From assembly GCA_949316495.1 (NCBI GenBank), contig OX439012.1:22168666-22232665 (forward strand): a stretch of DNA of 64,000 bases, in the 5' to 3' direction. The translations under genes were made by a program, and so were the position numbers. How positions within the stretch are numbered: position 1 is the stretch's first letter; each line of letters opens with the position of its first letter. The stretch comes from Amphiduros pacificus (Eukaryota > Annelida > Polychaeta > Phyllodocida > Hesionidae). A model generated the notes under the pieces. It ran no database searches. It saw nothing but the letters and a program-made list of their open reading frames with translations, and was not told the origin of the DNA. Below, piece by piece: positions 1-9,899 of the stretch.

Positions 1-342
1 TGTCTAATGAATTCCACAATTTTTCTGTGCAAATATACAAATAATGCTCCCCCAAATCCACATGCCACCCTGAAATAAATACAAATATATATCTTATTCA
101 CATATTAACTTCAATCAAACAGTGAATATACATATGTATATCTAATTCACTTTCTACTTGAATCAAACAGTGGATATACATCAAATTCACTTGCTAACCT
201 GAATCAACTATTTCAATTGTACATGTACACATTTTGATCTGACATGTCCAATATTGCTGAAAAGGTCATAAAAAAACATTTCACAAAATATTTCTATTTC
301 TAAAAAACAATGTGTATAATGTGATTTGTGCTGTGTGCTTAC

Positions 343-427
343 CCTATCAGTGAGAAGGCCAGCAGTTCCACCGGGTCAAACGGCAGGTCCTGCCTCAGAT
401 TAGTTTTAAAAAGTGCTGTCAAAGTCT
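343..427 (-). CDS. CLCN2-like: CLC-2-like chloride channel, exon 8 (TALFKT)
   Basis: This 85-bp exon completes the split Glu and reads ETLTALFKTNLRQDLPFDPV followed by ELLAFSLIG. It matches CLC-2 ([25 protein letters not shown]). Acceptor ATTTTAG and donor GTAAGC are clear. It is the last exon in the window; the remaining membrane helices and the two cytoplasmic CBS domains of the family would lie further left, outside the sequence. Confidence 0.87.
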
Positions 428-609
428 CTAAAATTAGAAATAAAACACAATTTTTATCAACACAAAGAACATTTGGTCAGATTTTGGCCAAGGGTTTAAA
501 AAATGTCAAAATGTACTTTTTGTTTCTCAACATACATGTACATGCATTTTTGTTTGATTCATTTTCAATTATTCAAAAATGTCATTCAAGTCCCTCATCT
601 GATACCAAC

Positions 610-735
610 CTTCATCTTTGAATAAGATGGCGAGCAGACGGAAGACGAATGCTCCACACACAGCGGCATAGAATCCCCTCCAGTAGTTACGCACCGCAAA
701 AAATGTCGCTGTGACCTCAATACTGAATAACACTC
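610..735 (-). CDS. CLCN2-like: CLC-2-like chloride channel, exon 7 (VLFSIEVT)
   Basis: The minus-strand reading [20 protein letters not shown] then [18 protein letters not shown] is a near-exact match to CLC-2 helices G-I (family form [21 protein letters not shown]). It ends KDE with a split Glu codon (phase 1). Acceptor TTTTAG and donor GTTGGT are present; length 126 bp. Confidence 0.9.
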
Positions 736-854
736 CTAAAAATGTTAGAAAAATATAAATTGGTTGGTTATTTTAACAATATCTCGTTAGAAAGACTGTT
801 CTGATTTTGACAAAAATGGTGCAAAGTTAAATTGCAAAATAATTGGAATGGAAA

Positions 855-1515
855 GTAGACCGGGTGGATAGTAGTCAGGGCGGAGACTAGTCAGGGTGGA
901 GAGTGGTCAGGGTGGAGAGTGGTCAGGGTGGAGACTGGTCAGGGTGGAGAGTGGTCAGGGTGGAGAGTTGTCAGGGTGGAGAGTGGTCAGAGTGGAGAGT
1001 GGTCAGGGTGGAGAGTGGTCAGGGCGGAGAGTGGTCAGGGCGGAGAGTGGTCAGTTTGTTTGTCTGGGGTTTTACATCACTTTCAACATTATTTCAGTTA
1101 TTTCGTGATGAGACCTACTTGTAGCAGATATAGTGCTGCCTCACTGAATTGTCATGTCGCAGGTCCTTGACATGACAACCCTCCCGGTCACAGATTTACA
1201 AGGACAACGGGTCAACCCTTTAGGCACGGGTCTCAGTATCATGAATTCAATCTCGGCATGGCCGGGGATTGAACCCACAACCTGTGGATCACAACAGAGG
1301 AACTGGTGCTAATAAGCTGGCGCTCTAACCAACTGCACCATGGACCGTGGCCCGAGAGTGGTCAGGGTAGAGAGTGGTCAGGATGGAGAGTGGTGAGGGT
1401 GGATAGTACTCAGGGTGGATAGTAGTCAGGGTGGATAGTAGTCAGGGTGGATAGTGGTCAGGGTGGATAGTGGTCAGGGTGGATGGTAGTCAGGGTGGAT
1501 AGTAGTCAGGGTGGA
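855..1515. repeat. 16-bp G-rich minisatellite interrupted by a SINE
   Basis: The unit GTCAGGGTGGAGAGTG repeats with a 16-bp period from about 855 to 1053 and again from 1354 to about 1515, inside a CLC intron. The two halves are separated by a tRNA-derived SINE. The right half uses a slightly different variant (GGATAGT in place of GGAGAGT). Three overlapping open frames here are by-products of the repeat. Confidence 0.9.
1054..1353 (-). mobile_element. tRNA-derived SINE, apparently full length
   Basis: Read on the minus strand, the element opens with an A-box-like GGTGCAGTTGGTTAGAGCG and a B box GGGTTCAATCCCCGGCC, the internal Pol III promoter of a tRNA-derived head. A body of about 200 bp follows, ending GTAAAACCCCAGACAAACAA. 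A second, 5'-truncated copy of the same body and tail sits at 21087-21260, so it is a dispersed family. The AAACAAAC tail resembles SINE families described from molluscs and other invertebrates, but I cannot name the family. GAGAGTGGTCAG lies on both sides and may be the target-site duplication, though it is also the minisatellite unit. Confidence 0.75.
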
Positions 1516-1670
1516 GAAATTGGTTAAAATGTGTGGGATGGTGGGGATGGAGAAATGTCCGGTTTTGTTGTAAAGAATGACTGAGAGAGAAAATGGAAAA
1601 CATGTTTGAGAATGATTTGGTTGGATAATGTTTGGCTCCTTTTTTTTAACCAATCCAACACCATACAAAC

Positions 1671-1827
1671 CTCCGATGGGTGCAGCAAACGTGCAGGCCA
1701 CTCCCACGGCACAGGCTGCAGCCAACATCTCACTATGACGAGACTCATTCTCGTGGATGCCCCGGAATCTACCAATGAACTTTGCTAGAAGATTAGCTGT
1801 GATGCTGGCAACATGGACAAAGGGGCC
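1671..1827 (-). CDS. CLCN2-like: CLC-2-like chloride channel, exon 6 (GPFVH to APIGG)
   Basis: The exon begins GPFVHVAS, completing the GKEGP ion-path motif. It continues with [20 protein letters not shown] and CTFAAPIG, nearly identical to vertebrate CLC-2 ([19 protein letters not shown]). Acceptor TTTCAG and donor GTTTGT frame 157 bp, leaving a G in phase 1 to make the second Gly of APIGG with the next exon. Confidence 0.9.
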
Positions 1828-1889
1828 CTGAAAATATACCAATAGTAGTTTTATTAGTTGATTGATAACCAAAAGAAAGACACCGAGTT

Positions 1890-2249
<360 letters not shown>

Positions 2250-2568
2250 CATATATTCAACACGTATGTCACGTATATTTAACACGTTTGTCCAATTACA
2301 TATTAAATAGTTACAATATTGGAATTATTATTGAGTATTTGTAAACATAATTATACTATTGAACCATTAGTCAGCCAGAAGACTTCATTAATGTCATAAT
2401 TAATATCAGGTGGATTATAAAGTTTGTTTAAGTGAACCCATGTACTAGGCTATTTCTGTCTGAAATATTACCTGTATAAAATGACCATTTCATTTTTTAA
2501 AAAATCACATTTCCAGGGATATAATAACAAATCCTATCTCCTGCATCTACCAATTATACAAATTAATC

Positions 2569-2695
<127 letters not shown>

Positions 2696-2732
2696 TAGTG
2701 CCATGAATGAGTAAAATTATTTGTCATCTGAC

Positions 2733-2866
2733 CTCTTTTCCAATAAGCAGGCCACTGCCGAGTGAGGTACAGAGGCCGACCATCTTGGACACCAGAGTGC
2801 GGAATGTCAGGTACTCTTTGAGCACCACTCCACGCAGGATAGTCTTCATCTCAGGTATTCCTGAAC
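2733..2866 (-). CDS. CLCN2-like: CLC-2-like chloride channel, exon 5 (selectivity motif GSGIPEMK)
   Basis: This exon carries [20 protein letters not shown], the first chloride-coordinating motif (GSGIP), and ends in GSGLLIGKE. The final Glu is the conserved gating glutamate of the GKEGP motif, and the following GP is supplied by the next exon. Acceptor TTCTAG and donor GTCAGA are visible; length is 134 bp ending in phase 0. Seeing both GSGIP and GKE intact suggests a working pore as far as the window shows. Confidence 0.9.
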
Positions 2867-3499
2867 CTAGAAGTAGGATGTATAACATATAAAAATTATC
2901 TAAATATATTTGTATAAATGTCATATGAAGGGCTGGTTAAACAAGAAAACTTTCTTAACAAATTCATGCAAATAAAGTTTATTCTAAGAGATCTACTTTG
3001 AAGTTCATATCTAAACTATTTTTGAAGAATATATCTTTTAAGTATATGTCGTTCTCTTTTTGTCTTTATTTAATCTATCCTTTTGTAAAAGTGCTTGAAA
3101 ACCACACCTAACTGTTTTATATATAATTGGCCTGTATACGCATGATTACACAGGTTTGAAGTATTCAACTAATTAATATAAAGCTACAGCTAAATGGTAT
3201 CTTTATTCATTCAGACTTTAAGATATCCGTCGGACCACGACTGGCATTTTTTTACGTGGACCGGTTGGTCTTATGTCAGTGCCGGACCTTGTGTCCGGCA
3301 AAATTTTTTAATTCTTACCCCTATTTTACGTCAAATACATCTTGAAACAGTGTAAAGTTCGTAAATGAAACTGTGTAAATTTCTTGGTCGAGTCAATCGA
3401 TTTTGATTTGTTTTGATTTGTTTTGATTTGTTTTGATTTGATCCTAAAGATGTTTGCCCCACCTTTGCATATGCATTCCCCCAGATGTCTTCATTTAAA

Positions 3500-3642
3500 T
3501 GTGAATCTGTCTATAGGCATTTTACTTATACATATAGCAGTACAGATCTATAGCATTTGGCCCCACTTTCATGTGAAGGTGAATCTATATATAGGCATTT
3601 CATCTATATATAGAAGTACAGACCTATAGCATTTGGCCCCAC
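3500..3642. repeat. 76-bp tandem duplication spanning a splice donor
   Basis: Two copies offset by 76 bp (about 3500-3567 and 3576-3642) share GTGAATCT...TATAGGCATTT and GTACAG..CTATAGCATTTG. The right copy contains the real 3' end of CLC exon 4 and its GT donor. In the left (intronic) copy the donor position reads AT instead of GT, so it is not usable. A short TTTTGATTTG tandem run lies just to the left (about 3403-3440). Confidence 0.85.
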
Positions 3643-3752
3643 GATGTGTACGAATCCTGTTGAGAAGCAGAGCAGCAGGAGAGGGAATATCACCCACACG
3701 ACATACTGTAATCCTGGATATCCTTCCAGTTCCGCAAATGCCCATTCATATG
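3624..3752 (-). CDS. CLCN2-like: CLC-2-like chloride channel, exon 4 (helix C)
   Basis: The reading YPGLQYVVWVIFPLLLLCFS then TGFVHIVGPNAIG matches helix C and the following segment of CLC-2 (family form FSAGFTQILAPQAVG). The final codon splits G|GT and is completed by the next exon to give GSGIPEMK. The donor GTCTGT departs from consensus at the third base. The exon's 3' end and donor lie inside a 76-bp tandem duplication (see the repeat entry at 3500-3642), which has produced a second copy of the exon end in the intron. Confidence 0.86.
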
Positions 3753-3809
3753 CTATACAAAAAAGGTATAGGTAACATTTATATACATCGCTGATTCCAG
3801 ACAATGTCT

Positions 3810-3905
3810 GCTCATAGTAGTTGAAGTAACTGGCTGGGATTCAAACTTGGAATCGCTGGATCTCAAGGCAAATACTCTACCAATTGAGCCGTTTCAGCCC
3901 GTATA
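3810..3905 (-). mobile_element. Degenerate tRNA-like SINE head
   Basis: On the minus strand GGCTCAATTGGTAGAG resembles an A box, and AGTTTGAATCCCAGCC, about 30 bases downstream, resembles a B box. It does not fold obviously into a full cloverleaf and lacks a clean 3' end, so a decayed SINE head or tRNA pseudogene is more likely than a tRNA gene. It is intronic in the CLC gene. Confidence 0.45.
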
Positions 3906-4298
3906 AATAACAAGAAAGATTTAACAAGAAACAAAAAAGAAATGATACTGTGCTGTTGAAAACAATATGATTTACACACTCATGTCATAGATTTAATCAT
4001 AAAAAGTATCAAAATTGTTATTCACAATGAAGTTCTTCAAATTATTACATATAAGAAGAATTTTGTGATTTAAATTTGGAACCAAAAATGTGAAATCTTA
4101 CAGTGTCAAGAGTGAAAATATTAGCATTGGTGCTGACAATATACATGGGCTTCTGTATCGTGAACTTTCATAAATATATTATTTTGAAAGATCCAGAAAG
4201 CCCAGTATTCATGCATGACCAATAAGAGGTTTGGCTCCAGTAGTAAACTGTCCTAGTTTTGCACATTTTCATTGATTATGGATTTGTTTATTGAGTAC

Positions 4299-4430
4299 CT
4301 GTGAGTATTTTTTCGATGGCGTAGTCCATTAGGAAGCTGAGTAGTGCCATTGTGACGCCCAGGGTGGTCAGGAATACCCAATCCTCCCCAATACGACTGA
4401 GAACATTTATATAACACCATTCACATTTTC
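4299..4430 (-). CDS. CLCN2-like: CLC-2-like chloride channel, exon 3 (first membrane helix)
   Basis: This exon encodes a Cys-containing segment and then SRIGEDWVFLTTLGVTMALL, the RVGEDW motif and membrane helix B of CLC channels, ending MDYAIEKIL. The acceptor is TTTCAG and the donor GTACTC. Length is 132 bp, phase 1 to phase 1. It belongs to the same gene as its neighbours because phases, order and family alignment all agree. Confidence 0.88.
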
Positions 4431-4670
4431 CTGAAATGTAAACATCAAGGCTTTTATGGACATACAACAAATAGTTCTGAACATATCAAATATTACAGTT
4501 ATATTTTTATCTATTCCAAAATGCATAACTATGATCATAAAAAGTCAGGCAGCTAATCTGCCTGGCACAATATGGTCCCAAGACAGCCATGTGTGATCAT
4601 ATACAGTCATGTTAATGCACAACCATATTGGTGTATGCCTCTCATTGTCTAATGATCATCTCTTGCTTAC

Positions 4671-4815
4671 TTTTCAGTGCATCCCATTTATCATTTCTGT
4701 AAGTCTTGAAGCGCTGCTGTGTCCTCCTCTTTTCTTTGGACTGTTCCTGGATTCGGACTCTGGCGGCTTCCCGGCGTGCAAACTCTCCTAAATCTTTGCT
4801 GTACTGACCGTACAT
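4671..4815 (-). CDS. CLCN2-like: CLC-2-like chloride channel, exon 2 (cytoplasmic N-terminus)
   Basis: The minus-strand reading MYGQYSKDLGEFARREAA matches the conserved cytoplasmic N-terminal segment of CLC-2 (family form MYGRYTQDLGAFAKEEAA). It is followed by a charged stretch rich in Arg, Lys, Glu and Gln (RIQEQSKEKRRTQQ). The acceptor CCCATAG precedes ATG TAC and the donor is GTAAGC. The exon is 145 bp and leaves phase 1, which the next exon accepts. The ATG at its start is internal here, because the upstream exon supplies the conserved YEQTL. Confidence 0.85.
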
Positions 4816-5282
4816 CTATGGGCAAAAGAAAATTCCTAGCTCTTTTAAAAAATGAAAAAATAAATATGGCAAGAATCTGTGATGATGAAACATTTCTCAG
4901 TTGGCTTGTTGCTTATTGTAATATTACGTTTTAGTGTGCACCAAAACCTATCTGACTGACTTACATCACTGACAATATATGGATTGTCTGGTAATGTTTG
5001 CCTGAGAATATATTCTTGTCTAAATATATAAATATAAATTCAGTTGAAATTAATGATTGAGATTGATGGGATATTTATAAATAAAACAATATTGATCCAA
5101 TTTATGAGGGAGGGTACAGTCTGGATCGAGCAGTCCTCCAACGGCCATTTTCCTTTACAGTTTGCCTCGTTTTGAACTACATAGATACGATTCATAAATT
5201 TGGTTGCGAAGTCTTTGTAAATATGCGTGTACACTTCAGAAAACAGCTTCAACTCGTCTGTACTATTGGACGAAAACATCAG

Positions 5283-5456
5283 ACCTTGCCCTGCTGGAGA
5301 CTGTCATTCAACACTGTAACACTGTTTAATTACACATTGCACCGCTTACAAAATAACAGTGAATACAGATTACCACCTGCTCTCATCAGAGTTGTCAAAA
5401 TTTGTGTGCCTCAAAAGTGTAGCAGTGTTGATTGACAGCCTCCAGCAAGGCAAGGT
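5283..5456. mobile_element. 174-bp palindromic MITE-like element
   Basis: A 34-bp sequence at 5283-5316 (starting ACCTTGCC, ending TCAACACTG) is present inverted at 5423-5456 with three mismatches. Perfectly placed terminal inverted repeats around a short centre fit a non-autonomous DNA element. I see no clear target-site duplication. It lies in CLC intron 1. Confidence 0.6.
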
Positions 5457-5689
5457 ACGATATCTCAAGTTGTCCTATTTGATCCCAAATGACTTTTTAT
5501 TTGTGAAAAGTCAAACTGGGGGAAATCAATTGGTGTGAACAGATTTTACAAAACTTCTGCCTTTTTGACATAAACTGACTGAAAAGATAAGGCTTGTACT
5601 GACGCTACAGATGGTGTGACAATTTCATTTAAAAGTAAACGTTCCATCTGGCGCCAGGGGTGGGAAAAGCGGGAGCTCAATCCTGACGG

Positions 5690-5772
5690 GTGGAGAGGAG
5701 AGTGGAGAAGGGAGAGGGAAGAGTGAATCGGGGAGGGGGAGTAGGGAGATGGGAAGGAGGGAGGGGAGATAG
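5690..5772 (+). repeat. Polypurine tract
   Basis: About 80 bases are almost purely A and G with many GGG runs (GGAGAGGAG, GGGGAGGGGGAG). Such mirror-like purine tracts can form triplex or quadruplex DNA. It is in CLC intron 1 and its role is unknown. Confidence 0.6.
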
Positions 5773-6296
5773 TTTAAGAGAAACGGCATTTGGTCCTCCT
5801 TGTTCTCTTCTGGCTGGGCTGGTCGGAGCAATATGACCGTTTCAGTGTCACCCCATTCACCTGTGAAGAGATTCCAAACCACACACCTAGTGTGACATTT
5901 TCGTGACAGATATGAGGTGACAAATGAAAAAGTTGATTTTCTGGTACTTAAATTTGATTACCTGGTGTGCTTTTATATTTGTTTAGATTACGGGAGCTCG
6001 ATACAACTAAATGTCTGACAGAATACTGTTTTACACGTGCATCAAACTTGGGGCCTCTCCTTGACCTACTTACGATACAGCCAATCGTAGGTGTTCATAT
6101 GGTGTTAGGATGCACACTCCAAACACCTACGATGGCTCATCAGTGGGAGGTATTCACTGCCTCTGAAGTGCGACCCCAAATAACTTCTTCAAATGATTTA
6201 ATTCAGACATGAAACTCGCCAGAAAGCAAGATTAGATGTGTAAGACATTTGACATATCTTAATAGTAAGTGTACTGTGTGCGTGCCTTCCACACTG

Positions 6297-6554
6297 AGGT
6301 CGCGACACGGTGTCGCGACCTGTCTCTTCACGAGAGATACAGCCGACGACAACTGACCTGCGGACGACAACAGACCTGCGGTTTAATTTTCAAAGCCTTT
6401 AAATACATCTACACTCTCGAAAATATTCAAATCAGGTCATTCTCTGACACCTACATGTGCCAACAATGTCAAATGGTGTGATAAACATCGGCAATCAATT
6501 GATAAACTGAAACGCAACTCTGTTGTCGTCCGCAGCTCTATTGTCGTCGGCTGT
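6297..6554. repeat. CpG-rich palindrome and inverted repeat upstream of the CLC first exon
   Basis: A 25-bp near-perfect palindrome (AGGTCGCGACAC, one base, then its complement) sits at 6297-6321. Directly after it, 6339-6373 (ACAGCCGACGACAAC...) is repeated inverted at 6520-6554 with few changes. The arrangement resembles a foldback or MITE element. It lies in intron 1, about 0.2-0.4 kb downstream of the first coding exon. Confidence 0.6.
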
Positions 6555-6737
6555 AGGGGACACCTCACAACCCGACGTAGCCTCCAGAGCTCTGCTCGCG
6601 CAAGTCGGGGTTCCACAACTAGAGGGGAGAGGGGTGATGACTGATCAATGCTGATGTATCTCCATTTCAGAGTGGATGACATATTTTGCATGCACATGCA
6701 TGTGGAAAGTGAATATTCATGTTTAAAATACACTCAC

Positions 6738-6806
6738 CAAAGTTTGCTCGTAGACGTGAGCCTCGTTGGGGACCGCCATACTTTTCGCCGCAGCCGCCGC
6801 CGCCAT
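6738..6806 (-). CDS. CLCN2-like: CLC-2-like chloride channel, first coding exon
   Basis: This exon carries the start codon of a voltage-gated chloride channel of the CLC-1/CLC-2 branch, a plasma-membrane dimer in which each subunit has its own anion pore. It encodes 23 residues: an Ala-rich start, then VPNEAHVYEQTL, followed by a good donor (TTG then GTGAGT). It joins in phase 0 to the next exon, which begins MYGQYSKDLGEF, and the combined YEQTLMYG stretch is the classic N-terminus of animal CLC-2 proteins. An upstream ATG in another frame (about 6812) does not lead to YEQTL, so the ATG at 6804-6806 was chosen. The eight exons in the window give about 325 codons in one frame, roughly the first third of a usual ~900-residue protein; the rest lies left of the window. 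Confidence 0.85.
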
Positions 6807-6817
6807 GATGCTGTCAT

Positions 6818-6905
6818 GCGCAAAGTAGGAATCTTGCGCGATGTAGGAATGATTCCTACTTTGCGCAAACATAAGTAGGAATTCCTATCGAGCGCAAATA
6901 AGTAG
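6818..6905. repeat. Cluster of GCGCAAAGTAGGAAT inverted motifs near the CLC start
   Basis: Five or so copies of AGTAGGAAT/ATTCCTACT coupled to TTGCGCAAA or GCGCAA occur in both orientations within 90 bases, just upstream (on the minus strand) of the CLC first exon. A similar cluster is at 17972-18070. The core resembles the palindrome at the centre of the 93-bp satellite. It could be repeat-derived DNA within a promoter; no regulator can be named. Confidence 0.55.
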
Positions 6906-7109
6906 GAATACAAATTTAATGTGGCATGAGAGAAACACGCATAACTGAATGTCTCTTATTGAACTGGATTAGTTTGTGTTCACAAGTCATATACATGTAC
7001 ATGTTCTGATCCAGTAGGAGAGGGCGAGCTGACGTCACATCCGGTTGACAACACAGCGACCACCTTGGATACATTGAAAACAAATCAGTGCACACATACA
7101 CCAGCATAT

Positions 7110-7260
7110 GAAATCTTTAAAACTATAATTAACATCTTCTAATATTATTCGCAATTATCGGGGCCAAAACGAAGTAAAATCTACAAAATACACATATAAC
7201 TGTCTTCCTCTTGTTCTCACGATTTCAGACATATATAAATCATTTCTGTAAGTGTATTAT
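7110..7260 (+). repeat. Dispersed repeat, copy 1
   Basis: The stretch with TTAAAACTATAATTAAC and CTGTCTTCCTCTTGTTCTCA, CGATTTCAGACATAT is repeated in the same orientation at about 18935-19075, 19140-19260 and 20088-20170. No coding capacity is seen. It belongs to a set of dispersed repeats that fills 6.9-10.8 kb and 18-20.2 kb. Confidence 0.65.
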
Positions 7261-7344
7261 TAACCGAGATAGATTTAGAACCATAAGTGACATCTTTGTT
7301 TTCTGTAAAAAAAAAATCAATATTTTTTATATTATATATATATT

Positions 7345-8215
7345 TGCAAGAAAAAAAAAACACAATTCAATTTTAAACAGCCCAGCCTTTGATGTCTTCC
7401 CATTCCGGCAGTGGTGTGAAAAACCCAAAATTTCAACACATATGGTCAAATAGTAAATTTTACTGATATCAATTATCATTATTGAAAGTCCTTGTGATGT
7501 AAGGCCAAACCTGTAATCAAAGGGTTTAATATCATAATATTGGGCTTCTATTTGAACAGGTAGAATTGAATTATTTTCCCAAAAGTATAAAGAATAATGA
7601 CTTAGGAAAACAAAGGTGAACATCCGAAAATACAGAACTGAACTGATTTTTGCACACGAAAAATGAAAAATATCTTATGGTTGTGAAAAATATCTTATGG
7701 TTGTGAAAAATATCTTACTAGTGGTTGTGAAAAATATCTTACTAGTGGTTGTGAAAAATATCTTACTAGTGGTTGTGAAAAATATCTTACTAGTGGTTGT
7801 GAAAAATATCTTACTAGTGGTTGTGAAAAATATCTTACTAGTGGTTGTGAAAAATATCTTACTAGTGGTTGTGAAAAATATCTAATGGTTGTGAAAAATA
7901 TATCATTAATGGGAAAAGTATAGGGCTAACGACCGTCAGTTTCGCGCATTTTGGTCTTTGTCAATAAATAAATAACCTCACTTCGCATGAACAGTTATCT
8001 ACATTAAATCCTTTGATAACTGGTTTGGCCTTAAATCACAAGTACTGAATGGCAAAACTGTGAATGCTGATATTTGGCATCAGTGAAATTTATGATTTGA
8101 CCCTCTTTGATGAAAATTTGGGTTTTTCACACCACTGAATGGGAAGACATCAAAGGCTGCATGGAATCCTCATTAAAGGCTTTAGAATTGAATTGTTTTT
8201 TTTTTTGTTTTTTTT
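7345..8215. repeat. Foldback element with central 24-bp minisatellite
   Basis: The left arm (about 7345-7540, containing CTTTGATGTCTTCCCATTC and AATCAAAGGGTTTAAT) reappears inverted at about 8010-8215. Between the arms is an array of eight or more 24-bp units (GTGGTTGTGAAAAATATCTT plus ACTA) at 7675-7895. Arms around a tandem core fit a foldback or tandem-repeat-bearing non-autonomous transposon. A third arm copy, direct to the left arm, lies at 9110-9330 and is followed by units of the same minisatellite inverted (9440-9500). Confidence 0.6.
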
Positions 8216-8500
8216 TTTTGCAAACATATATACATGTAATATAAAGTGAGCCCGATGCAAAGGAGAGTATAACATATTTAGAATAATGAAACATAAACAA
8301 AGGGGAAATCTTCATATTGGGGTTCTATTTGAGTGATATACACGTCAGAACATATAAAACTAAATAGTTTTATTTTATTTATTTATTTATTTTTTTGCAT
8401 ACGCAGGATACAAAAGAAAAGATAATGACTTTAAAATGAAATCTTCAGATTTTGGTTAAATTTGACTGTACTATTTCAATGGCTGACAGGGATTTGTTTT
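8190..8500 (+). repeat. Dispersed repeat shared with 18.45-18.71 kb
   Basis: Shared blocks in the same order include TAGAATTGAAT, ATGATATACATGTCGGAACA (one or two changes between copies), a poly-T run then TTTTGCATA.GCAGGA, and TTCAATGGCTGACAGGGATT. The second copy is at about 18460-18705. No coding sequence is seen. Confidence 0.65.
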
Positions 8501-9099
8501 CAACGCCAATTGGGGTTGCCAGGGCGTGAAAGCCCCGTATGTGTGAAAGTGCCCGTATGACTGCCCCCTCCTGTTTGTGAAAGTGTAAAATTCTGCCTCT
8601 GGTGCCCCCACGACTCGGCACAAGCACACTCCCACGAGAGGTAGACCTTAAGAGTTAAAGCATTGGTGAAACCTGGAAAGTTGCAGGCAATTTTACAGTG
8701 GTTTAAGGTATCTGAAAACAATATATGATCTTAAAATTGACATACATACAGGCTATCTATCTGAAATCCACTAAAGAACATCTGCCCTGAGAATTATGAT
8801 TTTTTGTGACCACCAAGTACTGCCAGGATTAAACAGGAAGTGTGTTGTGTGACCTTGACCTTTGAACTGTCAGGGGGCTCCGTAAGTCATAGGAGGTGTT
8901 GTTTACCAATTGTCAAAATTGGAGCAACACATTTTTGGCCATTTTTTTCCACTATTTAGAGAATGAATTGGAAGATAATACTTATCATGATGATAGTGCC
9001 TTTTCTTGGCTTTCTTTTGGTGGTAAATTTATTAAAAACGGATGAATATTTATGAAGTTATAAATGAAGAAATAATTATTTTTTATATTATATATGTAT

Positions 9100-9500
9100 G
9101 CAAAAAAAAGTTTAAAAAAATTCTATACAGCCCAGCTTTTAAGGTGGAATCCATGCAGCCTTTGATGTCTTCCCATTCAATGGTGTGAAAAACCCCAAAT
9201 TTCATCAAAGAGGGTCATATCATAAATTTTACTGATACCAATTATCAGCATTCACAGTTTTGCCATTCAAAGTCATTGTGATTTAAGGCCAAACCAGTGA
9301 TCAAAGGGTTTAATGTCACTTTTTCAATATCACGGCCTTCAAATTAAGGGGGATTCCATGCAACCTTTGAGTCATGTCTTCCCTTTTTGACAGAAAGGTT
9401 TTCATATGCATAAGATACTTTTCAAATAAATAGTATACTTTTCCCATAAATGATATATCTTTCACAACCATAAGATATTTGTCACAACCATAAAATATTT
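9100..9500 (+). repeat. Third copy of the foldback arm with minisatellite remnants
   Basis: It matches the left arm of the 7.3-kb element in the same orientation (CTTTGATGTCTTCCCATTC, GGTGTGAAAAACCCCAAATT, GATCAAAGGGTTTAATGTCA). It is followed by inverted units reading TTTCACAACCATAAGATATT. Nothing coding is seen. Confidence 0.6.
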
Positions 9501-9899
9501 TTAACGGCCATGAGTTATTTCATTGATTCAAATAATATTAAAATAATCTTATGTTGTTCTGAAGTATACTCCTGGCAATAAATTGATAAATTGTACAAAA
9601 CATCTTCACCCTGTTTCCCAAGCTGGACAGGTGCACAACTGGTAACTCATTAGGTGTTTACACAAGATCACATACCAGCTAAACAAAGCTTGTTGACAAA
9701 GTGTTCAATTGCTGGTGTTGGTTTTAGCAGACCACTGATCAACTTTCAAGTGCCACAGAAATTTGTTAACAGAGAATATTTTGGGTACTACTACATAAAA
9801 GCACTGTTTAGGGTATAAACATTCATGTTATGTAAAGAAAATGTGTCTGAAAGTCAGGTTTCACCAATGCTTTAAGTGTCACACATGGTTTGTTTACAT

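Noticed and set aside
896-1170. Three overlapping frames of VRVESGQGGEWS-type repeats
   Set aside because: They translate the 16-bp minisatellite and part of the SINE.
1240-1345. A tRNA gene on the minus strand
   Set aside because: A and B boxes are present but the cloverleaf is not convincing and the sequence continues into a SINE body and tail.
5040-5279. 79-codon minus-strand frame in CLC intron 1
   Set aside because: No family match and it is not needed by the CLC exon phases; exons 1 and 2 join directly.
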